DNA from: Tardiphaga sp. | GTDB taxonomy: Bacteria > Pseudomonadota > Alphaproteobacteria > Rhizobiales > Xanthobacteraceae | NCBI GenBank assembly: GCA_014377915.1 | Contig: JACMOT010000431.1 | Coordinates: forward strand, 1-22,535 | DNA: 22,535 nucleotides | Direction: 5' to 3' | Part shown: one piece after another, positions 1-8,420 of the stretch | Layout of the letters: each line of letters begins with the position of its first letter | Numbering within the stretch: position 1 is the stretch's first letter | Position numbers and translations under genes: made by a program | Notes under the pieces: generated by a model | Told to the model about the DNA's origin: nothing | Database searches by the model: none | Seen by the model: only the letters and a program-made list of their open reading frames with translations

Positions 1-360
1 ATCCTTGATGCCGGCGGCGCCGCTCGCGGCGATCCCCGCCGCGATGGCGGCCTTGACGTCGTCCTCCGACATCTGCCGCGGCAGATAGGCCGAGATGATG
101 GCGATCTCCTCGCGCTCCTGGTCAGCGAGTTCGGCACGGCCACCCTTGTCGTAGAGTTCAACCGATTCTTGCCGCTGCTTGATCATCTTTTGCAGCACGC
201 TCAACAGGTCACCGTCCGGCAGCGGCGGTTTGCTCTGGCCACGGGCCTCGATGTCAGCGTTCTTGATCGTCGAGTTGACCATCCGCAAGGTGGACAGCTT
301 GCGCTCGTCCTTGGCCCGCATCGCGTCCTTGACGGCGTTGTTGATGTCGTCGCGCAGCAT
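1..360 (-). CDS. GatB/YqeY domain protein (5' part, cut by window edge)
   Basis: Reading leftwards from the ATG at 358-360 gives 120 codons open to the window edge, starting MLRDDINNAVKDAMRAKDE and containing a STLRMVNSTIKNADIEAR stretch and EEIAIISAYLPRQMSEDD. This is the typical N-terminal pattern of the GatB/YqeY family (about 150 aa), related to the tail domain of the GatB amidotransferase subunit; the helical domain may bind tRNA, but the precise role of stand-alone YqeY proteins is not settled. An AGGAG ribosome binding site lies about 5 nt upstream of the ATG. The last ~30 residues lie outside the window. It shares its strand with the glycosyltransferase gene upstream, 120 nt away. Family call is confident; function is not. 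Confidence 0.85.
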   Translation of the reverse strand, partial: MLRDDINNAVKDAMRAKDERKLSTLRMVNSTIKNADIEARGQSKPPLPDGDLLSVLQKMIKQRQESVELYDKGGRAELADQEREEIAIISAYLPRQMSEDDVKAAIAAGIAASGAAGIKD

Positions 361-480
361 AGCGTCTCCTTCATGGGCCGCGAGGGCGGCGCCAGGTCAA
401 GACCGGCTCAACACCAGGTCGAAATCCGGTTGGCCCGATCTAGGCGTTTTGGCCGGCCCGCACAACCACGCGCGAAGCGA

Positions 481-2109
481 TCATTGCACTGTCGGGAGAT
501 GGCCGGCGCCAAGGTCGACGACGCCTTGAGACACTGCGTCGCCGGGCGAACCGCCGCGTGGCAGCACCATCAACACGGTGATGGTGGCCGGAATCCCGGA
601 CTGCCCCCACAACGTAGGCGTAGCCTCGAAATCAAACCGCACGCCTTTCGCCGGCAAGGCGGCGACGCGGTCCATCCAGGCGGTGCATGTCGTATCCGTG
701 GCAAAACACATCGCGGTCCAGCCTTTTTCCAGCGTCGCCACACGCGGCATTCCCCATTCAAATTGATACTGGAAGGGCCGGCGATAGACCGGGTGATCGG
801 GGCTGTAGAAAGACGCGGCAAAGGCCAGCCCGTCGTCCCCGGAAACCGACGCCAGCGGCAGGCCCGTCGCCTGCCGCCAACGCTCCGTCAATTGATGCGC
901 GGCGAGCCGATAATAGCTGCGTTCGTTGGGATGGATATTGTTGCGGTAATAGGCATGCATCGGCGCGGCGACCACCACCGCGATGGCAGCGATACCAGCG
1001 ACGAACACGGCCAGATTGACGACATATAAACGCTCCAGCGCGAAGCTCGCGCCGCACACGATCAGGATGGCCGGAAGAAACAGACCCTGCAGCGCCCATA
1101 GTGAGGGCATGTCGGTGCCAAGGGCAATGGTCGTGATCGTCGGCAGCAGCACGGTGCCGACAAATACCCAAAACAGCAGGACCAGTCCCGGGCTCAAGGC
1201 GCGAAAATCAGCGGGGAACCGCTTCAGCCGCAACTCGGCCGACAAAATCCACACCAGCGCGGGCAGCGCCAGTGTCGCGGCGATCCCCAGAACGAAAGTC
1301 GCGGCTTCGCAGATCGACTGCGGAAAGGCGACGCCAGCATGGACCTCGAGGGCATAGGCGAATGGCTGGGCGCCCGTGCTGTTCAACCAATGCAGATGGG
1401 GACCGAGCACCACCAGCCCCGCCACGACCGAAACCCAGGGCGCCCATGACCGCAAATAGACAGCGCGCCGCGGATGCATCAGCGCCGCCAGCACCAGGCT
1501 GCCGACCAGAAAAATGGAATAATATTTGCCCAGCATGGCCAGCGCCGCGCAAGCGCCGGTCGCCATCGCCCAGCCGATATGCCGACTCTCGAACGAACGC
1601 AGGAAGCAATAGGTCGTCATCGGCCAAATCGCCAGCAACACGGTGTTGGCGTTGAAGCGCTGGGCGTGAAACTGGTAGGCCGGGAGCAACATCAGCAGCA
1701 GCAGCACCACGGCGCGGGAATCGCCGCGCACAAAACGACGCGCGATCAGATCGACCGCCCATAGCGCTACCGCGGCATTGACCATCGCCAGCAGCTGGAA
1801 CGACCAGTTGGTGAGCGGAAACACCCGCGTCCACAAATTGGCTACCCATCCCATCAAGGGAGGGTGTTTGGCATTACCCCAGGAAAATTGCCGGTCGAGC
1901 GTCCAGGTTTCCAGCGCGTCGGCGTGCAGATCGCCGCTGAGATAGGCGATATTGAGAAACAGCAGCCAGACCGCGGCGAAAACGACGATCAGCAGCGGGA
2001 TCGCCCACCCCGCCTCCACCCCATCGAGCCAGCGCCAGAACGGGCGCCGCCAGCGTGCCGGCGCCACGGCCGAGCGCGCGGCCATCGCGGCGAAATAGTC
2101 CAGCTGCAC
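481..2109 (-). CDS. Membrane glycosyltransferase, GT39/ArnT-like (GT-C fold)
   Basis: A 542-residue polytopic membrane protein. After a basic N-terminus, the first hydrophobic segment (about residues 35-55) is followed by an acidic loop GDLHADALETW and then KHPPLMGW; this acidic first loop plus HPP motif is typical of family 39 GT-C glycosyltransferases (PMT/ArnT-like), which transfer a sugar from a polyprenyl-phosphate donor to lipid or protein acceptors on the outer face of the inner membrane. Many further hydrophobic segments follow, then a periplasmic-type C-terminal domain. The start used is GTG at 2107-2109, which has only a weak GGA upstream; an ATG at 2083-2085 (residue 9) is an alternative. 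It is divergent from carA. Acceptor substrate cannot be inferred. Confident for the family only. Confidence 0.8.
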   Translation of the reverse strand: MQLDYFAAMAARSAVAPARWRRPFWRWLDGVEAGWAIPLLIVVFAAVWLLFLNIAYLSGDLHADALETWTLDRQFSWGNAKHPPLMGWVANLWTRVFPLTNWSFQLLAMVNAAVALWAVDLIARRFVRGDSRAVVLLLLMLLPAYQFHAQRFNANTVLLAIWPMTTYCFLRSFESRHIGWAMATGACAALAMLGKYYSIFLVGSLVLAALMHPRRAVYLRSWAPWVSVVAGLVVLGPHLHWLNSTGAQPFAYALEVHAGVAFPQSICEAATFVLGIAATLALPALVWILSAELRLKRFPADFRALSPGLVLLFWVFVGTVLLPTITTIALGTDMPSLWALQGLFLPAILIVCGASFALERLYVVNLAVFVAGIAAIAVVVAAPMHAYYRNNIHPNERSYYRLAAHQLTERWRQATGLPLASVSGDDGLAFAASFYSPDHPVYRRPFQYQFEWGMPRVATLEKGWTAMCFATDTTCTAWMDRVAALPAKGVRFDFEATPTLWGQSGIPATITVLMVLPRGGSPGDAVSQGVVDLGAGHLPTVQ

Positions 2110-2435
2110 AGAAATATCCAGAAATCCTGAAGGTTAATTGTTGCTAACTGTGAATCCTCGTTCCGGCAAGCCGACGCAGGGCTTATTTGTTTGATCCCAC
2201 GTCTCTTTTTTCAAAAATCCACCCGCCGACCGCGAGCTTGTTTTGCCAATCAACCCGACGTCACAGGCGACTTGAAAAAGCCGATAACCCGACCCGGAAT
2301 GCGCCACATCGCCGCCGCCCCGCCGCCATCCAATCGTCCCGGCTGCCATGCCTTCATATCCGCCGGCGTCACTACATGTGAATCCGACTTTTCCGGCTTT
2401 GACGTCGGCGGGTGCGGGGACTATGTAGTGGTCTC
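2110..2435. promoter_or_regulatory. Divergent intergenic region, glycosyltransferase / carA
   Basis: This 326-nt stretch has no convincing gene; its short open frames lack ribosome binding sites and family features. It must hold the promoters of both flanking genes. The right end contains the candidate carA promoter (annotated separately) and an inverted repeat, CACTACAT at 2370-2377 with ATGTAGTG at 2423-2430, whose right arm overlaps the proposed -10. A smaller CCGAC/GTCGG pair (2384-2388, 2404-2408) is nested inside. I see no clear promoter for the leftward gene. Confidence 0.5.
2399..2427 (+). promoter_or_regulatory. Candidate sigma-70 promoter of carA
   Basis: TTGACG at 2399-2404 is followed after exactly 17 nt by TATGTA at 2422-2427, a good match to housekeeping -35 and -10 boxes. 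Transcription would start about 7-9 nt further on, at roughly 2434-2436, on or next to the A of the carA ATG at 2436. The mRNA would then be leaderless, which fits the lack of a Shine-Dalgarno sequence before this ATG. Prediction from sequence only. Confidence 0.5.
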
Positions 2436-3626
2436 ATGACCCCCTCTGAAACATCCTCAGCCTGGCCGGACCACAAACCGACCGCGCTCCTCGTGCTCGC
2501 CGACGGTACCGTGCTGGAGGGCTTCGGCCTCGGCGCGGAAGGCCAGGCCGTGGGCGAAGTCTGCTTCAACACCGCGATGACGGGCTATGAGGAGATTCTC
2601 ACCGACCCCTCTTATGCCGGGCAGTTGATCACCTTCACCTTCCCGCATATCGGCAATGTCGGCACCAACGACGAAGATATCGAGACCATCAACATGGCGG
2701 CGACGCCCGGTGCCCGCGGCGTGATCCTGCGCTCGGCGATCACCGATCCGTCGAACTATCGCTCGTCGCGACATCTCGACGCTTGGCTGAAGGCCCGCGG
2801 CATTGTCGGCATCTCCGGAATCGACACCCGCGCGCTGACCTCGCTGATCCGCAACAAGGGCATGCCCAATGCGGTGCTGGTGCACGCCCAGAGCGGCAAG
2901 TTCGATCTCCACGGGCTGACGCAGGAAGCCCGCGAATGGCCCGGCCTCGAGGGCATGGACCTGGTACCGATGGTCACCTCCAGCCAGCGCTTCACCTGGG
3001 ATGAGACCGCGTGGGAATGGGAGAAGGGCTTTGGTCGCCAGACCGCGCCTGAGTTCCACGTCGTCGCCATCGATTACGGCATCAAGCGCAACATCCTGCG
3101 GCTGCTGGCTGGCGAAGGCTGCCGGATCACGGTCGTTCCCGCCACCACTTCGGCGGAAGACATCATGGCGCTGAAGCCGGATGGCGTGTTCCTGTCCAAC
3201 GGGCCCGGCGATCCCGCCGAGACCGGCAAATATGCCGTGCCGGTGATCCAGCAGGTGATCGCCTCGGGCACGCCGACCTTCGGCATTTGCCTCGGTCACC
3301 AGATGCTTGGCCTAGCCGTCGGCGCCAAGACCAAGAAAATGCATCAGGGCCATCACGGTGCCAATCACCCGGTCAAGGACGAGACCACCGGCAAGGTCGA
3401 GATCACCTCAATGAATCATGGTTTTGCGGTCGATGAGTCCACCCTGCCGAAAGGCGCGACGCAGACCCATATTTCGCTATTCGACGGCTCCAATTGCGGC
3501 ATCCAGCTCGAAGGAAAACCGGTGTTCTCGGTGCAGTATCACCCGGAAGCCTCCCCCGGCCCACGCGACTCGCATTATCTCTTCAAGCGCTTCGCCGAAC
3601 TGATGCGCGTCAAGAAGGCTTCGTAG
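2436..3626 (+). CDS. carA: Carbamoyl-phosphate synthase small (glutaminase) subunit
   Basis: CarA hydrolyses glutamine and channels ammonia to CarB, giving carbamoyl phosphate for pyrimidine and arginine synthesis. The 396-residue protein has the N-terminal CPSase small-chain domain ([35 protein letters not shown]) and a class I glutamine amidotransferase domain with nucleophile Cys285 in FGICLGHQM and the His369/Glu371 pair in QYHPEASPG. Length is normal for the family. The ATG at 2436 is preferred: the in-frame GTG at 2412 lies between the predicted -35 and -10 boxes, and the protein from MTPSETS onward matches the usual start. carB is not in the window; a helicase gene follows instead, so the carAB pair is not contiguous here. 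Confidence 0.97.
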   Translation: MTPSETSSAWPDHKPTALLVLADGTVLEGFGLGAEGQAVGEVCFNTAMTGYEEILTDPSYAGQLITFTFPHIGNVGTNDEDIETINMAATPGARGVILRSAITDPSNYRSSRHLDAWLKARGIVGISGIDTRALTSLIRNKGMPNAVLVHAQSGKFDLHGLTQEAREWPGLEGMDLVPMVTSSQRFTWDETAWEWEKGFGRQTAPEFHVVAIDYGIKRNILRLLAGEGCRITVVPATTSAEDIMALKPDGVFLSNGPGDPAETGKYAVPVIQQVIASGTPTFGICLGHQMLGLAVGAKTKKMHQGHHGANHPVKDETTGKVEITSMNHGFAVDESTLPKGATQTHISLFDGSNCGIQLEGKPVFSVQYHPEASPGPRDSHYLFKRFAELMRVKKAS

Positions 3627-3667
3627 CGCCGCCTGCTTCCGGTCGTTCCTGACAAAGTCTGCCTCGC

Positions 3668-3710
3668 CGTCATTGCGAACAAAGCAGGAATCAGCGAGCG
3701 TGATTCGTCG
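3668..3710. repeat. Degenerate copy of 'GTCATTGCGA' intergenic repeat with small hairpin
   Basis: The gap between carA and the helicase contains CGTCATTGCGA at 3668-3678, the head sequence of a repeat seen again at 8421-8480 and 15619-15672. It is followed by GAATCA (3688-3693) and TGATTC (3701-3706), a 6-bp stem with a 7-nt loop and no T-run. Such elements are common between genes in Bradyrhizobium-type genomes. It may be a decayed repeat rather than a functional terminator. Confidence 0.45.
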
Positions 3711-3727
3711 CCTCGGAACAGCCTATC

Positions 3728-5812
3728 GTGCTCGCACAGCCTTCATACCTCGACGTCTTGAACCCGGAGCAGCGCCGCGCCGTCGAGCACGGCGTAGCGC
3801 AACATGACGCCGACCGGAACCAGCCGCCCGCCGGCCCACTGCTGGTGATCGCCGGCGCCGGTTCCGGCAAGACCAACACGCTGGCGCACCGCGTCGCCCA
3901 TCTCATTGTCAACGGCGCCGATCCGCGCCGCATCCTGCTGATGACCTTTTCGCGCCGTGCCGCCGCCGAGATGAGCCGCCGCGTCGAACAGATCTCACGC
4001 AAGGTGATGGGCAACAAGGCCGGCGTGATGACCGCCGCGCTGGCGTGGGCCGGAACCTTCCATGGCATCGGCGCCCGGTTGCTGCGCGACTATGCCGAGC
4101 AGATCGGACTTAATCCGGCGTTTACGATTCACGACCGCGAGGATTCCGCCGACCTGATGAACTGGGTTCGACATCAGCTCGGTCTCTCGAAAACCGCAAG
4201 CCGGTTTCCGACCAAGGGCACCTGCCTAGCGATCTATTCGCGCTGTATCAACGCCGAGATCGGGATCGATCAGGTACTCGGCACGAATTTTCCGTGGTGC
4301 GCTGCCTGGGCGGCCGAACTGCGCGAGCTGTTCGCCGCCTATGTCGAAGCCAAGCAGAAGCAGAACGTGCTCGATTATGACGACCTGCTATTATACTGGG
4401 CGCAGACCATGGCCGAGCCGCTGCTCGCCGCCGACATCGGCGGCCATTTCGATCACGTGCTGGTCGATGAATATCAGGACACCAACCGGCTGCAATCCTC
4501 GATCCTGCTGGCGCTGAAGCCAGGCGGGCACGGCCTCACCGTGGTCGGCGACGACGCGCAGTCGATCTATTCGTTTCGCGCCGCGACGGTGCGCAACATC
4601 CTGGATTTTCCCAACCAGTTCTCGCCGCCGGCGGACATCATCACGCTCGATCGCAACTATCGCTCCACGCAACCGATCCTTGCCGCCGCCAATGCGGTGA
4701 TCGAACTGGCGCGCGAGCGCTTCACCAAGAATTTGTGGACGGAACGTAACTCCGATATCAAGCCGCAGCTCGTCACCGTGCGCGACGAAACCGCCCAGGC
4801 CCTCGCCATCGTCGAGCGGGTGCTGGACCTTCGGGAAAGCGGCACCACGCTGAAGCAGCAGGCCGTGCTGTTTCGCACCTCGTCGCATTCCGGTCCGCTG
4901 GAAGTGGAATTGACCCGGCGCAACATCCCGTTCGTGAAATTCGGTGGACTGAAGTTCCTCGACGCTGCCCACATCAAGGACCTGCTCGCGCTGCTGCGCT
5001 TTGTCGAGAACCCGCGCGACCGCGTCGCCGGGTTTCGCCTGATGCAATTGCTGCCCGGCGTCGGCCCCGCCACCGCGCAACGCGCGCTGGATGCCATGAC
5101 CATCGCAGCCGATCCGATCAACGCCTTGATCGAGGCGCCGACGCCGCCGCGCGCCGGTAGCGACTGGACCGGCTTTGTCGAGGTGATCCGCGAATTACGC
5201 GGTGGCCGCGCTGGCTGGCCCGCCGAGATGGAGCGGGCACGACTGTGGTACGAGCCGCATCTCGACCGCATCCACGAAGACGCCACCACGCGACGCGCCG
5301 ACCTGATCCAGCTCGAGCAGATCGCATCGGGCTATCCCTCGCGCGAACGCTTCCTTACCGAACTCACGCTCGATCCGCCCGACGCCACCAGCGACCAGGC
5401 CGGCGTCCCCTTGCTGGATGAAGATTATCTGATCCTGTCGACGATCCACTCCTCGAAGGGGCAGGAATGGAAATCGGTCTATGTGCTCAACGTTGTCGAC
5501 GGCTGCATGCCGTCTGATCTCGGCGCCGGCACCTCAGCCGAGCTTGAAGAGGAACGCCGACTGCTCTATGTCGCGATGACGCGCGCCAAGGACGAGCTGC
5601 ACCTGATGGTGCCGCAGCGCTTCTTCACCTATGGGCAAAACCCGCAGGGCGACCGCCATGTCTACGCGTCGCGCACGCGATTCATTCCCGACCGGCTCCT
5701 GCCTCTGTTCGAGCGCGCCAGTTGGCCGACCGCAATTGTAGCTGCTGCCCGCAACGCCAGCGACGGCGTCCGCGTCGACATCGGCGCCTACATGCGCGGC
5801 ATGTGGCGTTAG
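3728..5812 (+). CDS. UvrD/PcrA-family ATP-dependent DNA helicase (SF1A)
   Basis: A 694-residue superfamily 1A 3'-5' DNA helicase. Visible motifs in order: Q-motif LNPEQRRAV (residues 11-19), Walker A GAGSGKTN (43-50), Ia-like TFSRRAAAEM, Walker B VDEYQD (246-251), motif III GDDAQSIYSFR, motif IV-like DRNYRSTQPI, motif V STIHSSKGQEW and motif VI LLYVAMTRAKDEL. All catalytic motifs are present, so it should be active in unwinding during repair or replication restart. Start is GTG at 3728, with CGGAA about 10 nt upstream. Because a typical UvrD may exist elsewhere and this one lacks the family's long C-terminal tail, I give no gene symbol. Its stop codon abuts that of the convergent LysR gene. 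Confidence 0.92.
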   Translation: MLAQPSYLDVLNPEQRRAVEHGVAQHDADRNQPPAGPLLVIAGAGSGKTNTLAHRVAHLIVNGADPRRILLMTFSRRAAAEMSRRVEQISRKVMGNKAGVMTAALAWAGTFHGIGARLLRDYAEQIGLNPAFTIHDREDSADLMNWVRHQLGLSKTASRFPTKGTCLAIYSRCINAEIGIDQVLGTNFPWCAAWAAELRELFAAYVEAKQKQNVLDYDDLLLYWAQTMAEPLLAADIGGHFDHVLVDEYQDTNRLQSSILLALKPGGHGLTVVGDDAQSIYSFRAATVRNILDFPNQFSPPADIITLDRNYRSTQPILAAANAVIELARERFTKNLWTERNSDIKPQLVTVRDETAQALAIVERVLDLRESGTTLKQQAVLFRTSSHSGPLEVELTRRNIPFVKFGGLKFLDAAHIKDLLALLRFVENPRDRVAGFRLMQLLPGVGPATAQRALDAMTIAADPINALIEAPTPPRAGSDWTGFVEVIRELRGGRAGWPAEMERARLWYEPHLDRIHEDATTRRADLIQLEQIASGYPSRERFLTELTLDPPDATSDQAGVPLLDEDYLILSTIHSSKGQEWKSVYVLNVVDGCMPSDLGAGTSAELEEERRLLYVAMTRAKDELHLMVPQRFFTYGQNPQGDRHVYASRTRFIPDRLLPLFERASWPTAIVAAARNASDGVRVDIGAYMRGMWR

Positions 5813-5819
5813 CTAACGC
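5806..5819. other. Perfect 14-bp palindrome centred between two abutting stop codons
   Basis: GCGTTAG at 5806-5812 and CTAACGC at 5813-5819 form an uninterrupted palindrome. The left TAG (5810-5812) is the helicase stop and the right CTA (5813-5815) is the stop of the convergent LysR gene, so the two coding regions meet with zero spacing. There is no T-run, so terminator function is not supported beyond the symmetry. Confidence 0.6.
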
Positions 5820-6730
5820 GTTGCGTCCCACGGCGGCGCGCCGGCAAAACGCCCGACCAGAAAGTCGATGAACAGCCTCACCTTGACCGCGAGGTGCCGG
5901 GTCGGCGGATAGACCGCATACAATGTCAGCGGCGGCGCCTTGTAGCTATCGAGGAAGGCGCGCAGCAATTTTTTGCGTAACGCATCGCCGGCGATGAAGG
6001 TTGGCAACAGCGCCACCCCCCTGCCGGCAATGGCCGCGTCGCGCAGCACCTCGGCATTGTTGGCGCACAGCGTCCAGCGCGGCTGAATCCAGTGGTCGCC
6101 GCCCTCGCCGGTCAGCTTCCACTGGTTGCCGGTCAGCAAAAAGCCATAGGTCAGCAGCGCATGCTGACGCAGTTCGGCCGGCGTATTCGGCTCACCATGC
6201 CGCACCAGATATTCCGGCGACGCGCAGATCACGCGATCAATGGCGACAATTTTTCGCGCGATCAGGCTGGACGATTCCAGATCGGCGATCCGCAACGTGA
6301 CATCGAAACCACCCTGCATGGCATCGACCTGGTGGTCCGACAGCATCAGCTGGATCTGCAGCTCGGGATATTCCGCCATGAAGTCGGCGATCGCCGGGCC
6401 GAGTTGAAGTGTCCCGAACGACATCGGCGCATTGACCCGGAGCAACCCGCGCGGCGTCGCCTGCACCTGCGCTACCGCCTGGTCGGCGGCGTCGAGATCG
6501 GCCAGCACGGCGAGCGCACGTTCGAAATAGGCCTGGCCGGTTTCGTTGGGACTGGCGTGGCGCGTGGTGCGGTTCAGTAATTGCACGCCGAGGCTCTGCT
6601 CGAGTTCGCCGACATATTTCGAGATCGCCGAACGCGAAAGCCGCAGCTGCCGCCCGGCTTCGGAGAAACTGCCGAGCTCGACGACCTTGACGAAAGCGCG
6701 AAGGCTGTTGAGTTTGTCCATAATTGTCAT
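5813..6730 (-). CDS. LysR-family transcriptional regulator, divergent from dioxygenase/hydrolase pair
   Basis: A 305-residue LysR-type regulator. The N-terminal winged helix-turn-helix is clear (LNSLRAFVKVVELGSFSEAGRQLRLSRSAISKYVGELEQ in outline, residues 7-45, followed by LLNRTTRHASPNETG), and the C-terminal co-inducer domain follows (LRVNAPMSFGTLQLGP onward). The subfamily resembles those with RTTR in the wing, often controlling divergent oxidoreductase genes. The ATG at 6728-6730 gives MTIMDKL; the ATG at 6719-6721 is an alternative start. Its position 109 nt from the MhqO/MhqD-like genes suggests that it controls them, responding to a quinone or aromatic signal; this is inference. Confidence 0.92.
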   Translation of the reverse strand: MTIMDKLNSLRAFVKVVELGSFSEAGRQLRLSRSAISKYVGELEQSLGVQLLNRTTRHASPNETGQAYFERALAVLADLDAADQAVAQVQATPRGLLRVNAPMSFGTLQLGPAIADFMAEYPELQIQLMLSDHQVDAMQGGFDVTLRIADLESSSLIARKIVAIDRVICASPEYLVRHGEPNTPAELRQHALLTYGFLLTGNQWKLTGEGGDHWIQPRWTLCANNAEVLRDAAIAGRGVALLPTFIAGDALRKKLLRAFLDSYKAPPLTLYAVYPPTRHLAVKVRLFIDFLVGRFAGAPPWDATR

Positions 6731-6839
6731 CCAATCATAGACAGTGATGCCATGAAAGGCCGGATTGTCTTAATTTTCTGCCAACCCAATTATCTCGGCA
6801 ACGGGAAGGCACAGCGCCCTCCGCATCAGGAGAAACACC
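6731..6839. promoter_or_regulatory. Divergent control region, LysR gene / MhqO-like gene
   Basis: This 109-nt region separates the divergent genes. It carries an AGACA / TGTCT inverted pair (6739-6743 and 6766-6770), a plausible LysR-type site. A weak promoter candidate for the rightward genes is TTGTCT at 6765-6770, 17 nt, then AATTAT at 6788-6793. AGGAG close to 6827-6831 is the ribosome binding site of the dioxygenase gene. The operator and promoter assignments are tentative. Confidence 0.4.
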
Positions 6840-7775
6840 ATGCCAGGCATCCACCATGTCACCGCGATCGCCGGTAACGCCTTGCGTAATTTTGACTTTT
6901 ACACCCGGGCGCTGGGAATGCGCTTCGTCAAGAAGACCGTCAATTTCGACGATCCGGGTACCTATCACTTCTATTATGGTGACGAGGCTGGTCATCCCGG
7001 CACCATCCTCACCTTCTTCCCTTGGGAAAATGCCGCAGCCGGCCGCGCCGGCGTCGGCCAGACCCAGCAGACCTCGTTCCGGGTGCCGGCGCGTTCGCTC
7101 GGCTACTGGACGCATCGCTTCATCGAAAAGGGCATTGCGCATGAGGCGCTGGAGAAGCGTTTCGGCGAATCCGTGTTGCCATTCACTGATCCCGACGGCA
7201 TGAGCCTCGCTCTGGTCGGCATTCCCGGGGCGGAAGATGAAGCAGGCTGGAGCAATGGCGACGTCCCGGCCGAGCATGCGATCCGCGGCTTTCACGGTTT
7301 GACGCTGCTACTGGAAAAGGCCGAGAAGACCGGTGCGATCCTCACCGACGTGTTCGGCTTTGCCGAGACCGGCCGCGAAGGCTCGATCATCCGGTTCAAG
7401 GCCAACGAAGCCTTGGGCGGTATCGTCGACATCTATGCGGCCGGTGGCTTCCTGCCGGGTCGGCAGGGCGCGGGTTCGGTGCATCACGTCGCGTTCCGCG
7501 CTGTCGATGACGCCGACCAGGCCGCGATGTCGCGCAAGCTGGTGGAGAAGTTTGGCCAGCAGCCGACCGAGCAGAAGGACCGCAACTATTTCCGCTCGGT
7601 GTATTTCCGCGAGCCGGGCGGCATCCTGTTCGAGATCGCCACCGATGTCCCCGGCTTCGCCGTCGACGAGCCCGTCGAATCGCTCGGCGAGCACCTGAAG
7701 CTGCCAGCGTTTCTGGAGAAGCACCGCGCGGAAATCGAAAAGGTGCTGCCGTCGCTCGACAAGGAAACCGTGTGA
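6840..7775 (+). CDS. Ring-cleaving dioxygenase, VOC/glyoxalase family (MhqO-like)
   Basis: A 311-residue protein made of two vicinal-oxygen-chelate modules. Module one begins GIHHVTAIAGNALRNFDFYT; module two begins near residue 145 (HAIRGFHGLTLLLE) and includes SVHHVAFR (His215/216) and GGILFEIATD (Glu265), the likely metal ligands. The family includes Bacillus MhqO and LinE-like extradiol dioxygenases, which open hydroquinone or catechol rings with Fe(II) or Mn(II). A good AGGAG site precedes the ATG. Its stop overlaps the start of an MhqD-like hydrolase gene by one base, so the two are translationally coupled, as expected for a hydroquinone-detoxification pair. The exact substrate is not known. 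Confidence 0.9.
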   Translation: MPGIHHVTAIAGNALRNFDFYTRALGMRFVKKTVNFDDPGTYHFYYGDEAGHPGTILTFFPWENAAAGRAGVGQTQQTSFRVPARSLGYWTHRFIEKGIAHEALEKRFGESVLPFTDPDGMSLALVGIPGAEDEAGWSNGDVPAEHAIRGFHGLTLLLEKAEKTGAILTDVFGFAETGREGSIIRFKANEALGGIVDIYAAGGFLPGRQGAGSVHHVAFRAVDDADQAAMSRKLVEKFGQQPTEQKDRNYFRSVYFREPGGILFEIATDVPGFAVDEPVESLGEHLKLPAFLEKHRAEIEKVLPSLDKETV

Positions 7776-8407
7776 TGAGCCACGAACTGTCCCACATTCA
7801 TCGCTTCGCGCCGGGCAACCGGCGCGAAGCGACGCCGCTACTGCTTCTGCATGGCACCGGCGGCGACGAGAACGACCTGCTGCCGCTGGGCCGAGCCATC
7901 GCGCCCGGCGCGACGCTGCTTTCGGTGCGCGGCCAGGTGCTGGAGCACGGCATGCCGCGCTTCTTCCGCCGGCTGGCCGAAGGCGTGTTCGATGAAGACG
8001 ACGTGAAGCGCCGCGCCAACGAACTGGCGGACTTCATCATCGAAGCACGCAAACGCTACGATCTCCCAGCGCCGATCGCGCTGGGCTATTCGAACGGCGC
8101 CAACATTGCCGCGGCGATGATGCTGCGGCGGCCGGAAGCGCTGGCCGGCGGAATTTTGCTGCGGGCCATGGTGCCACTGAAGGATGCAACGCCGCCAGAC
8201 CTTCACGGAAAGCCGGTTCTGATCGTGTCCGGGCAGTCCGACCCGATCATCCCGCCCATTAATTCGGCGGCTCTGGCGGCGATGCTGACGAAGGCCGGCG
8301 CCGACGTGCAGCAGAAGGTGCTCCCGGTCGGTCATCAATTATCGCAGGCTGATCTGACCGTGGCGAAGGCGTGGCTACAGGATGTGGAGACCGCTACGGT
8401 TACTTAA
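7775..8407 (+). CDS. Alpha/beta hydrolase, carboxylesterase/phospholipase type (MhqD-like)
   Basis: A 210-residue serine hydrolase. The oxyanion region LLLLHGTGGDENDL (residues 22-35) and the catalytic triad are visible: Ser106 in GYSNGAN, Asp156 in SGQSDPIIP and His187 in VGHQLS. The family includes Bacillus MhqD, encoded with quinone-inducible dioxygenases. I start at ATG 7775, which overlaps the preceding TGA (TGATG) and has AAGGA about 10 nt upstream; a GTG one codon earlier is also in frame. It probably hydrolyses a ring-cleavage product or an ester, but the substrate is inferred from context only. Confidence 0.9.
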   Translation: MSHELSHIHRFAPGNRREATPLLLLHGTGGDENDLLPLGRAIAPGATLLSVRGQVLEHGMPRFFRRLAEGVFDEDDVKRRANELADFIIEARKRYDLPAPIALGYSNGANIAAAMMLRRPEALAGGILLRAMVPLKDATPPDLHGKPVLIVSGQSDPIIPPINSAALAAMLTKAGADVQQKVLPVGHQLSQADLTVAKAWLQDVETATVT

Positions 8408-8420
8408 ACTCCGCGACGCG

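Noticed and set aside
169..1029. Plus-strand open frame of 286 codons near the left edge
   Set aside because: Antisense to the YqeY-type gene and glycosyltransferase; Arg/His/Gln-rich shadow sequence.
2412..2435. GTG at 2412 as carA start, adding eight residues
   Set aside because: It lies between the predicted -35 and -10 boxes, has no ribosome binding site, and the CarA family start fits the ATG at 2436.
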